From Hydnum rufescens UP504 (lineage: Eukaryota > Basidiomycota > Agaricomycetes > Cantharellales > Hydnaceae), in NCBI GenBank assembly GCA_014904985.1, contig MU129045.1, positions 107,920 to 171,919 of the forward strand: a stretch of 64,000 nucleotides of DNA, in the 5' to 3' direction. Both the position numbers and the translations under genes were made by a program. Each line of letters opens with the position of its first letter. Positions within the stretch are counted from its first letter, which is position 1. Positions 23,901-34,161 of the stretch are shown here, piece by piece. The notes below the pieces were generated by a model that was not told where the DNA came from, did not search any database, and was given only the letters and a program-made list of their open reading frames with translations.

Positions 23901-26454
23901 TCTAGATTCGGCCTCTGCCTTAGTCGCGGCATCCTCTTCTGCCTTCTTCGCCTCAGCTGCAGCCGCCAATTCAGCTGCTTTTCGCCTCGCTCGCTCTTTG
24001 TCCTTTTCGCGCTGTTCCTCCTCCATACGCCGGCGCTCTCGAGCTCGCTCGGCCCCTGATTGCATAGATTCCTTGCTGAACTCCGCAATGTCGGCCATAG
24101 TGGGCGCCTTAAGTGCGTAAGGGTCTGCAGGCGCAGAGGGAATGGCGTGAGCAAGGGTGGGCGTGGGGAGTGAAGGGGATTGAGCAGGCTCAGATGGACT
24201 AGACATCACGTCAGGGGCTCGTCGACCATATGGGGGTGGGGCTGGCAGGTCTCGTCGATCGAGAGCTCCTCGGGATGGTCGCCGCGCCATCTGCGGGACA
24301 AAGGTAGGAGGGCCCATCCGTGGATGATGTGGAGGCCCGTGCCGTGCGGAGTCCCGAGATCGGTCTCGAACCATTGGAGGGACATGTTCACCAGTATCGA
24401 GTCGCAAAGGAGCGGTGGAAGGGGACGGTGGAACATTCCGCCCTCGTTCTGAAGTCGGTCTGGATGCACTGGTGATGAAAGAATTGACGAACAAAAAAAG
24501 AATCTTGAGCTATCAGAAACGAAGTCGAGACGCAACGCAACTCACGAAACGCGAGGGAGTCCGGCGTTGCTCGATGCTGGTGAGAGGGCCTGGCGATCTG
24601 ACAATGGCGAAGGGGTCTCCACTGCAAGGGGAGTGGTCAGTATTGCTCCACGCTTTTGACTCCCAGCAGAGGGCGTGTTGTCGAAGCCAAGTCGCACAGA
24701 AAGTGACGGCTTTTGCAAAACCTGGACATTCGAATGCGGAGGAGGATCACGGTTCCCAGAGTGTGATGTAGATGGATGAGAGGTAGGCTCCCATGATGAT
24801 TTTGAGGCTTCGCTTTCGGACAGATTTCGACGACCCCAAACTGCAGTCGGAGGGATAGAGGGTCGATCCATGGAACCGTCTTGGCCCCTGAACGTCCGAG
24901 GATGCTCGAGTCGATTCGATCGTTCATTGAAAAGAGCTCTTCCATCACCAGAGCGCGGGGGTGGCCCATCATGCACCGTAGGTACTGAGGAAGCCGGAAG
25001 AGGAAAAGGCGCCGCTACCGAGGTCGATGAAGGCGGGCCCCTTGGCCAACTGCGATCGAAGTCTTCTGCAAACCGATCTTCCTTTCTGACAGGCCCATCA
25101 TCCGATCTTTGGGTAGAAGTTTCTGGACCATCAGCAGGACCCACTTGTTCCGGTTTGACGGTGTATTGAGTCCCATCGCCAAATTCTATGACCTCAGTCA
25201 AAAAGTCGTCTTCGTCTTCATCACCCATCTGTTAAGGGATAAACATCTAAGGGTAAAAAGCACGTGGAAAAGATGGAACCTACCTCGTCCCAATGGTGAG
25301 CATTTGGGTCAAGGTGAACCCCTCTAAAGGCATCCGCAGTAGCGGACTGCTGCAGTTTTTGGGATGCTGCAGCATCGCGTGCATCTTGCAGCGATGTCTG
25401 AGCCAACATCATTTTTGCCTTCCGCCCTAAACAAAAAAGGCGGAGTAAGTCCCATTTGAGAAGAGCCGGGTTGGAGCAAGCACCTCCAGATGCACTCACC
25501 GCTGGCAGCTTCGGCCGCAGTTGGAAAATCATTGGCTTGAGCCTGGACAACGTTAGCAGATGATCCGGTGCTCCCCCAAGCTTTCACTGGGCTCGCCCCG
25601 CGTTTCGGCGCGGCTAATGACTGATGCGGGCCATTGACAGATCCAGATGCATTCCCCCCGGGTACCTCGGAACGAGACTGATTCGGTTGGGAGGTAGATA
25701 AAAGGCCAGAACTTGCCGTGGGTGGTTGTGTTGGAGGCGTCCCACCAGATGAAGACGTGGTCGAGTTTGGACGTAGCCAACCTGCAGATGAAGAGTGGAA
25801 GATGACGCGGTTGCGGTCAGCTTTGCAGTGACGAGGCGAGAATGAGATGGCTGTGGTGGGGTAGCAGTTCGTGCTGAAACACAATATTCAAAAAAAGGCA
25901 CGATAAGTCCTGTATCCAGAGACCAAAGGGACGCATGGGGACGCACACGATGGTCCAATATTCCCTGACTTGCTACTTTGAGCGGGTGCCGCTGGAGCGG
26001 ACGAGGCCGTTGTCTTCTCTAAAAACTTCCGATTGACGCTCACAGGTACGAAGCGTTTCTGGGGAGCAGAGTGAGAGGTTACATGGGAAGTATCAACAGA
26101 ATTTGATGGGCTGGTTGACAATTCAGCAGTACCCAACGCAGGCGTGTCTTGTCGCCCAAATAAAGTGATGGGAGATGTTGGAGCAGTGCTGGGAGCGGGC
26201 TCGAGGGTGCTTGCAGTTTTGTCTTGAGGCAAGACCGTTTTGAGTGCATCGCCTGGGCCCGGTGGCTGATGCGAAAGCCCAACGTCGTCGCAAGAGTGCA
26301 ATGTCACAGTTTGGGCGTGTCCTGCTTGCTCGGAAGACTGTTTCCCCTCCGGCGGTAGGTTTGGGTAATCCTGGACAGCCGGAGGGGCGGGGTCGAGTGT
26401 CTGCTGGAGAGTTGTAGACTCTTGCACGGAGAGCGCAGGGGAGATGACATCCAT
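20902..26454 (-). CDS. very large intrinsically disordered Pro/Ser-rich protein, function unknown
   Basis: I do not recognise the function. ATG at 26454 (MDVISPALSVQESTTLQQTL) opens a protein of roughly 1,700 residues on the minus strand, assembled from long open segments with few introns. Most of it is low-complexity Pro/Ser/Arg. Conserved-looking islands are KRFVPVSVNRKFLEKT with RLVTAKLTATA (about 25830-26060), RGASPVKAWG (about 25590), and an acidic motif HHWDEMGDEDEDDFL followed by TEVIEFGDGTQYTVKPEQ (about 25130-25300). A highly charged helix, probably a coiled coil, of the type REKDKERARRKAAELAAAAE lies at about 23900-24050. The C-terminal half is rich in P, S, Q and Y (HAQSPQHVW, YRPPPAPYTQ) and ends STPFRTW at 20902. 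The composition suggests an RNP, condensate or cytoskeletal scaffold, but this is inference. Confidence 0.65.
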
Positions 26455-26787
26455 CGGCTGGGAGACGTGGACCGTGACAGGCGTGTTAGAAGCTACCTAC
26501 CGGTACAACTACGCCTCTTTGCCTGCAGAGACTGACCTGTGATGTAGAGTCCTGCTCTCGAACTCTACCGTTACGAAAGTTTAGAACGCGGGCTCAAAAG
26601 TTTAGCTGTGTATTTCGTCGAAACACAAAGGCCCAGAGCTCAATCAAAAGAATACACATATGAAGAGCACCAGACCAAAGCACAACCATGATGTACGTAT
26701 CCACTTCTCGCAGGAAACAATTCGTGGAAACATGTGCACAATACACCGTGCAGATGCATATTAGTTGAGAAAATTTTGGCTTAGGAT

Positions 26788-27952
26788 TCATTTCTTCTGA
26801 GCTTCTTCCACAGGTTTTGGAGGCGGCACTTTGAATGATCCCGGTCTACTATCCGCCCCATCTCCAATCATCTCCCACGGGCTAGATGACTCGAAGTTGC
26901 TGTGAACGAGACCGTCATCAACAACAGGTGCAAATTGTTCCCACCCATGCAGATACTCACCGGAATGCTTGAGTTAGCTGTAGTGGCTCGTAGACGACAC
27001 GCTTTTTCTCTTCGTCATAGCGAACCTCAGTATATCCCTGAGCAACAGAAAAAAAAGACTGAGGAACCGAATCCAACCTGCTGCACGCAAAGATGATGAA
27101 AACCAACTGTCAGCGGGAAATCTTTTCGCAAAGGATGTCCCTCAAAACCTTTGGATGGATTAGCTACAATCGCCAACGCGTGAAAAGAAAATATCTTACC
27201 GTAGTCCGTTAAGATCCGACGACTTGGAAACAATCCTTGAGTGTTACCAGACATGCTAGCGCTCAACGATTCACTTACAGATCCGGGTGATCTTTAAAGA
27301 ATACCCCGAACAAGTCCCACACCTCTCGTTCGTACCTGAGAATGGGTGATGACAATCACGGTGTCACCATGCATTCACGCAGTGCACCATACGGTGATGA
27401 CAAACCAATCTGCTCCCCGGAAGAGTCCTGTTGCACTAGGAACCGCAGTAACTTCATCTGCGTGCGTCTTTACACGTATCCTCGATGCAAACCGGACACT
27501 GAGGAAATGATACACAACCTCGAACCGTTGACTTCTTGTCGGATAATCGGCACCAGATATGTCCATTACAGAGGAAAACTGACACTGGGAATGGTCTCGG
27601 AGGAATGTGAGAACGGGCACGACGGCGGAAGGAGCAATGTAGAGGGTGAGCTCGTCACGAAGGACACTGAATTGTTGAATAAATTTAGGGAGGGCCTGGA
27701 CAAGATAAGATCCATATTCATGCAGCGGTTCGGACAATGCTGCGTACTTCTCCTTCCCGTCGATGCCTGAGGGCTCGGAGAAGGGAGCAGTCGAAGCTGG
27801 GATAGCACGATGAGTGTGTTATCCCTTTTGTTTATAAGCCAAATACCTTGTAGCTTTGAAGATATAGACACATATCGCGGCACACTACGAACTGCGATTC
27901 GCAGAGGGCGAACCAGGGGAGCCCGCCCTACAGAGCGAACAAGCAAGGTCAT
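26788..27952 (-). CDS. NDUFS3: NADH:ubiquinone oxidoreductase 30 kDa subunit (NDUFS3)
   Basis: Peripheral-arm subunit of mitochondrial complex I. ATG at 27952 gives MTLLVRSVGRAPLVRPLRIA, an Arg-rich presequence without acidic residues. The mature part includes YGSYLVQALPKFIQQFSVLR, QCQFSSVMDISGADYPTRSQ, RFEVVYHFLSVRF and IRVKTHADE. It continues with the family signature EREVWDLFGVFFKDHPDL, then [20 protein letters not shown]. The C-terminus reads ESSSPWEMIGDGADSRPGSF, then PPPKPVEEAQKK, with TGA at 26788-26790. Introns lie near 27780-27850, 27390, 27240-27290 and 26900-26960. It is divergent from SPF27 with only 52 bp between the start codons. Confidence 0.93.
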
Positions 27953-28004
27953 CCAAAAGCACCAGGTTCACTACGGTTGTTTCCGGTCCACTCCAATTCC
28001 TTCC
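27953..28004. promoter_or_regulatory. 52-bp bidirectional promoter/5' leader between NDUFS3 and SPF27
   Basis: The two start codons (minus strand 27952, plus strand 28005) are separated by 52 bp. Both genes must initiate within this spacer or inside each other's transcribed region. No TATA box is visible. Confidence 0.45.
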
Positions 28005-28807
28005 ATGTCGGATACCATCCTCGATTCTCTCCCTTACTACGACATTGACCTAGAGCAGCCCTCCCTGAGGGCGCTTGTTGATGCTGAAATAGCGCTTGAA
28101 CTTAGGCGCACACCAAAACTCGCCACAGATCCTCGTGTTCCTCCAGACTTCAGGCAATTTGCTGTGAGCACTATCCTGCTGGGATCTATTCTGCAAGGCT
28201 CTAAAGGTGATCGCCTCATAGAACAATGAATTTCTCGCGGCAGAATTGGCAAGAATACAGAAGAACGAGCCCTTAGCCGCCCTCGACACTACTCGATACT
28301 CACTGCCTACGCCTACTGATCCAAATGCATCTGAGGAGGATTGGAGTGGAGCACTGAATAATGCACGATCACAACTAGAGCATCAATCAACACGGTAAAT
28401 ATCTTTCGATCTCTCTGTTCGACTAGCTTCAAATATATCTTCTGCTAGACAAATTAACCTGGCGTTACTACAAACGTACGGACCAAACGCGTGGAAAGTC
28501 CACAACTATCTTCTTGAAGCAGATGCAGTTCTTGTGGAGAAGGAGTTGGAACGACTAAGGGAAAGAGTAACAGATATCAATCGTGATCGAAAGAACACAC
28601 AGGCCAGGCATTCTGCATTGCTCCTGTGATCAATAGACTAACTCGCAACCTAACATGCAGTTACACACTGGGAAATTATTGACGTCCTTGGAAACGAGAT
28701 GGACAGAACTTGTATCGAACGTGATCCAGATCGAATTAGCGAATATTGCACTCGAGGCGGAAGTCGAGCAACTTCGACAGCAAGAACTCACCATGGAACA
28801 ATCATAA
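28005..28807 (+). CDS. pre-mRNA splicing factor SPF27 / BCAS2 (Cwf7)
   Basis: Component of the Prp19/CDC5L (NTC) complex, needed for spliceosome activation. ATG at 28005 gives MSDTILDSLPYYDIDLEQPS, LRALVDAEIALELRR. Following exons read EFLAAELARIQKNEPLAALD, TTRYSLPTPT, QINLALLQTYGPNAWKVHNY, LLEADAVLVEKELERLRERV, and the last exon QLHTGKLLTSLETRWTELVS ending EQLRQQELTMEQS. The stop is TAA at 28805-28807. The C-terminal half is strongly helical and likely a coiled coil, as known for BCAS2. Introns lie near 28167-28227, 28395-28449 and 28600-28658. Confidence 0.9.
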
Positions 28808-28967
28808 CAGCCTACCGTCTTATTATTGCGTGTTCCTCTCTGTAAAGCTGTCATTATTTACATCTGGCACACAAACATGAAGACAAGAACGATGCAGGAG
28901 ATGGACAGACGGATGATCCAGGGATCCATGTATATCAGAATGAGAGCCTTACTCCCCAGCTTGGGTA

Positions 28968-29786
28968 TTATATCTTGAGCTTTTCAGTTCCCGTAGCGGT
29001 TGATGATTGGCCACGGAATGCGAGCGTTGACGGGGCCACTCCGAAGGATGAATCACAAGTAATGCCCTGCATATTGCGAAAATATGAAGGAGATCGTTGA
29101 CTTGGTGAGGAATGTGTGTACCTGTTCCATGGCGATCGCTCTGATCATTGACCAATGATGGATTGCATGCAATGCACAAAACCACGCCTGCAAGAAAGCG
29201 ACCGTGATGAATACCGGTTCTGAGCGACCCGTCACCAGAGAGATATGTAGCCATACCTCCCGGCCAAAAGTCGTCTGCATGACTGCAGGAAATGGGGTCA
29301 CAGCGTGCAAAGTGATGCTGTCTTCTAGCGGCACTGTGGATAGTGTGCTCTGTAATTGCTTTATCACATTTTCCAATTCATCGCGCGCAAGGCGGGACGA
29401 AGTCTCCATCGGAGTGTTTCGCGACCGTACGTCGTATGAGAGAACATGGGGGCCTCCTGCAGGCCCTTCGGATACAGCCTGCGAGGGTGGAAGATAGGAT
29501 GAGAATTGCACAATGACTTGCTAGGTAGAGTTATCGGTTCGACCTTGAGTAACAGATTATAATGTTCTACCGCATGCCGGATATGTTTCCCGATTGTTCC
29601 CCCAGGCAGGCTTTGCGAGGGAAATGCCATCTGAGAGTCATCAGTGAGAGTACTGAGGAAATCGATGGCTTGTTCCACGACATTGATAGAAACGAGTAGG
29701 CAGTGGCCGACCACGGTACCCTCAGGTACGTGCAGAGGCGAGGGAAGGGCCGCTACTGGAGAGGATGGTGTAGCATTTCGAAGCAT
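28968..29786 (-). CDS. DinB/YfiT-like four-helix-bundle protein, function unknown
   Basis: ATG at 29784-29786 gives MLRNATPSSPVAALPSPLHV. Then VEQAIDFLSTLTD, GTIGKHIRHAVEHYNLLLK, LSYDVRSRNTPMETSSRLAR and ELENVIKQLQ follow. Later come LHAIHHWSMIRAIAMEQ and, after a short intron, GITCDSSFGVAPSTLAFRG. The spaced histidines (GKHIRH...EHY and HAIHHW) resemble the metal-binding His set of the DinB superfamily, so a metal-dependent fold is likely. The reaction is unknown. The stop is TAA at 28968-28970. It is transcribed tail to tail with SPF27, 160 bp apart. Confidence 0.6.
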
Positions 29787-30277
29787 GAATGTCGCGGGAG
29801 GCTGGAATCTTTCGTCCGATTACTTGATGGTTCGTGGCGTTTCAGTGGAATATTGCAATTACTGAGTCACGAGATTCCATCTTCCCTCGGCGATATCTCA
29901 CAAGTTCACGGCGGTCTAATACTCGCAAGGATTCGGTTAGAGAGGACAAAGGTAGGGTGGACTGTATCTCAGCCTAATTTCGAACGACCTATAACTACAA
30001 GTAAGTAATCCGAACTCAAGGTGAGTATGTTTCTTCTCCCAGAAGTAACAAGCAATGCGGATCATCCTGCAAAGACGAAGGATTGCAAGGAAGAGACAGG
30101 ATTGAAGTGGTATCGGCCCTCTCTCCGTCGTCTTCTACTGGTTGGAGAAAGACTGCACACTCAACTCCGACCTCTTTATAGGAACTCTGCGGATGCAAAA
30201 GTGAACAAAAAAACACGCGCCCATGGAACAAACACACAATACACAGCACAGTATTACTAAGAAGACAACAATAGGAG
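29787..30277. other. intergenic, no gene seen
   Basis: 490 bp that should hold the promoter of the DinB-like gene and the 3' UTR of the deacetylase. Short open frames (29703-30008, 30021-30260) have no recognisable features. Confidence 0.5.
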
Positions 30278-32613
30278 TTATGATGATGTCGCGGACCGGT
30301 CATCGCGAATGGCACTAGGGGGACCATCAGTATTTAAAGAGGGTGAGGGACCCAGATTCGACTCAGAAGTTTCTTCTGTTACTTCTCGGATTGCCCCATC
30401 GATATCCATCTGTGCTTCAGGATCTAGATAGCCGTTCCAAATCCTGGGCGCATTACGATAGCCATTCTCAGGGTTTCGCGGTGACCCGCTCCTTTGTCTT
30501 CGGTCCTTTCGGTGTCTCCGGCCGCCTTCCCCTTCATCGTCTGAATCCGATAGTTCACCATCTCGTTGAATTCGTGCATCTAGTGCGTGTTCTGTAGTCC
30601 GTTCAAAGGTGAATGCCGGCTCTCTGGGGTACAGCTTCATTCCACTTACGAGGTCGTCTTTCATCTGGATCTGTCAAATCCTCATCCATCTCGTCCTCCT
30701 CCTCATCTCGTTCGAGTCGTGGCACCTCTGGAGAAAATATGTTAGCAGTGATCATCCATCCCCAACAAGCGAGTATTGCAATCGATACGAACCCGTCATT
30801 TGGATACCAGGGGGGCCTCCGATATGGCGAAGGTTCTCAAGAACGATGCGTTTAACGCGATCGAGATACTCTCTCGTGTTTAGGTCGTTCATATTACTTG
30901 ACCGTACATCAAGTTCGAAATTGGGTCCGAAATACTCGTAATACTCATTCATTGGTATTTCTAGATTCAAACATCAGAACAAGATACGCAGGTCAAAAGA
31001 CAAGGGCCCACTCTTGCTGAGTTCAACGCCTGCGGCAAGACCCGTTTCATATGCCCATGCGCGACTGACGTTCCGCATAGTATAGCCACCACCACCGAGG
31101 AGGAGAAGAGGGAGGTTGAACGCCTTTACAAATTTAACGCAATTCGCATGTCCTATAAAACCACGCCTCAGCATTAGATCTACACACCGCTCAGTTGCTA
31201 CATGCCCTTCATAGAGAGATTTAGACTGCCGAGTTTGTCGCCTGAGAGCGAATCGGTTCCGCATTGTAAAACGATGGCAGAGGGATTGTATGCACGCATG
31301 ACTTCGGTAATCACCTAGAATTCTCAAACAGGTCACTCTGAGTCATTATGGACAATAAAATATAACCCTCACAGGCTCGAAAATATTCTTATATACTTCA
31401 TCTGTGATCCCATGTCGTAGTGGGAAGTTGCAAGAATATCCCTTGCCCTTGCCGATCCCCGTATCCTGTGAAGCCGACGAACAAACATGAGCATTCGAAA
31501 CATTGAAGTCTAGAACCCGGGATCTTTGAGCAACGTACCCTGAGCTCCCCCGTTCCGGGGAAAAATTCGCCATACTGGTGAAAGCTCACTGTCATCACTC
31601 GGTCGGTCGTATAGAAAGCTTCTTCGACGCCATCTCCATGATGAACATCAATATCTATGTATAATACCCGTTGGTGATATCTACGGTGCTCCACTAGTAA
31701 GACCGATATGTCTATCCTTTGGGACCTTCAGATGATGACTAACCTCAAAAGTTCAAGAATACCTAAGACAATATCTAGACGATCGCATTTAGGAACAGGG
31801 GATTTAGAGATGTAGAATAATGACTTGCCGTTGACATAGCAAAAACCGCTTGCTTCGCTCTTCTTCGCATGATGCAGTCCGCCTGCCCAGTTTACAGCAA
31901 TATCACATTTGTTTCGGCTTAGACGGGCAGCGCCCTCTGCGGAAGGCACAAACGTAATTATCCGTTCGAAGGGGAGATCGCGATACAGTCCAGTACTCAC
32001 CCATGGATCCTCCCGCAGAGATGGAGCAGAAATCAAACAACCCATCGAACACGGGGCAATCGTCTCCTACATTGTCTATGTGATAGAGGGTCGTATAGGA
32101 TCCAATAGAGCGAAAATAGGCAGAATATTACACTTAAGTTGCTCCTTGACATACGAGTTCATGTTGTTTGGATTAATTCGGTTCAAGAAATCCACGTATT
32201 CATCGGAGTGGAATTGGGACATCTCTCGTTTTGTGGCGGGTTTAGCTCTCTAGGAAGAAGAAAGATGAGCGTCACTATTCACAATGAAGCTCGTAGGAAG
32301 AAAGGCTTACAAAAATCTCCATCTTCTTATACAACCCATAATTCATCACGAGGGAGTGACACATCCGTATTCGAGTGGGTTTCATCCTGCGTGATAAGGA
32401 CAGCGTTAAATTGTAGCTATATCCCCTAAGAATATAGTGGGCTGACGGATGACCAGGTCCGTAGTGAAATCCCCCGACGTCCGAATCGAAGAAATAGCAC
32501 TAGCTTGATATTTTAGGATGGGACTAAGAATGAAAAAGGGAACGAAAGCTTACAACGCGCTTTTTCTGAGAATCGCCTTCGATAGGGGTCATTAGCTGAG
32601 TCTGAGACCCCAT
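30278..32613 (-). CDS. RPD3: class I histone deacetylase, RPD3 type
   Basis: Zn-dependent lysine deacetylase, catalytic subunit of Sin3-type corepressor complexes in the nucleus. ATG at 32613 gives [18 protein letters not shown]. The catalytic domain shows [137 protein letters not shown] and [20 protein letters not shown]. All metal and charge-relay residues I can see are kept. The C-terminal extension is acidic and then Arg-rich ([36 protein letters not shown]) and ends RSATSS at 30278. About ten introns are present. It is divergent from a decayed gene starting near 32670. Confidence 0.93.
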
Positions 32614-32671
32614 GTCGGCTTGCTAGAGTGAATGAAATGGCGGCGGAGGTAGATTCAGGAAGCAAATTACG

Positions 32672-33268
32672 GTGATCTCCGAATGCTGCTGGAACGACCT
32701 TGCGAACGACATGCCTTGGCCAGAAAAAGTGATCCGCCAGTTTCAAACTAGTCCCCCCAATCCTGTCGAGAGTGACTTCCTTGGGGCTTATAATAGACTC
32801 TTATACACCCTTTTTTCCCTGGCACTGATTTCACCCGTACCCCGGAAATTGTCCGACTACATCATTACTTTTGAAGTCCTCCAAAATAGGTCTGTTTTCA
32901 TCCTGAAGCTGAACAAGCCTGCCGATCTTACTTGGATTTCCTCGCGCCAAGCAGCTGATGTGCAAATTAGACAGTGATACCTTCTGGTGACTCGTGGTGA
33001 GGGTTGAGGTACAGTTCTTATAAAGACAGCTCGAATTTAGGTGAGGACTCTGCACGCGGTCAGCGCCATGGGAACGCGACTCTGCTTTTGCCCCCTGAAT
33101 ATCGCCGATGTTCCAACGGAAATTATATCGCATAATATCCCTCGCATCGTAAATGACACTGCTCCGATGGAGAGGTGGGATTATGATGTTCTGGACTCAG
33201 GAGAGGGAAGGCTTCGTGCTGTGGTGGATTCAATAAAGGCGGCGTGTGAGAACATTGCCAATGCCTGA
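32672..33268 (+). pseudogene. decayed hypothetical protein gene
   Basis: Open segments read DMPWPEKVIRQFQTSPPNPV, ESDFLGAYNRLLYTLF, then DYIITFEVLQNRSVFILKLN, SSRQAADVQIRQ and, after a gap, LHAVSAMGTRLCF with RIVNDTAPMERWDYDVLDSG and AVVDSIKAACENI. These pieces look like one protein in order. Between TLF and DYIITF a different frame reads PGTDFTRTPEI, so a frameshift lies at the T run near 32813-32818. A stop separates the first and last parts, which may be an unspliced intron. No secure start codon is visible. I read this as a relic of an uncharacterised fungal protein family; a live gene with mis-read introns is possible. Confidence 0.45.
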
Positions 33269-33777
33269 ACTGCTCATTTGTGGATCACAGTGGGTCCCAA
33301 CTTTTTTTGATGTCTCCTGTGCGTAAGTAGTGCGAGTCCCAAAGCTCATGTTTTTCAGAGTTTTTACACTAAGATACTGCCGTACAATTGTTCGATTACC
33401 TGGTGACCTACCAGCATGTCACTCAGTTTCGCCGTTGATACAATCCCCACTCCGTGAGGGAGTAGTTTTCCGTGTACCTTTAAGCTTTGAGTGAGAGATT
33501 ATTACAGCCGTTTTGTATTGAAGTGTGGAATCTTTTTTGTTTGGTACTCCGTCTAGATCAATCTAATGGAAGAAGAAGGCCCCTTGATGAGACATGAGAC
33601 AGAGAAAGATTAGAGAACTTCACTGGGTCATTTTGTACATAACTCAGATATTTTCTAATCTGGCTCCCAGCCACGCTTTATTTTTGACTAGACAAAGCCA
33701 AGTCAAACAGAAGTTATGCCGAGCCTCCTGAAATCAAGTCCAAGTCAAGCTATGCCAAGTAGTAGCAACGTGCTATA
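33269..33777. other. intergenic between decayed gene and LINE
   Basis: No gene seen. AT-richer than neighbouring coding DNA. It contains repeats of the type aagtcaa/agtcaag near 33696-33750, just outside the LINE 3' end. Confidence 0.45.
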
Positions 33778-33778
33778 A

Positions 33779-33797
33779 GATGATGATGATGATGATG
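33779..33797. repeat. (GAT)n simple-repeat tail at the LINE 3' end
   Basis: Six and a third perfect GAT units on the plus strand (CAT/ATC read along the element). Short tandem tails in place of poly(A) are common for this kind of LINE. Confidence 0.8.
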
Positions 33798-34161
33798 TAA
33801 TCATGTTTAAAGTGCGTATCTGTGCCAAATAGGCGTATGCCACACTGGGTAACTACTGAGTGAAAGGTAGCAGCGCGAGGGGGAGTGTATGTCTTTTGTG
33901 AGTGAGAGAGCAAACGGAACCAAGAGAAAGGGGGGTGTTCAGCGCGTGAGGTTACTCCATGGGGAAAAGCAGGGGGGTAGCAGATTGGAAGGGGGGGCTT
34001 CATGAGTCTAGAAGATAGATATGTACTCTTGTTAGAAATCATAGGAAGGTGCGGAGATAAATAGAGAGAGCGAAAGAAAAGGAAAGATGAGAGAAAGAGG
34101 GAAGGGGTAAACAGAAAGCATAGGGAGATTAAGAGTGAGAGGGAGAGGAGACGATCATAGC

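Noticed and set aside
22207..24771. Several plus-strand open frames opposite the large disordered protein
   Set aside because: Antisense shadows of a long minus-strand coding region with low stop frequency.
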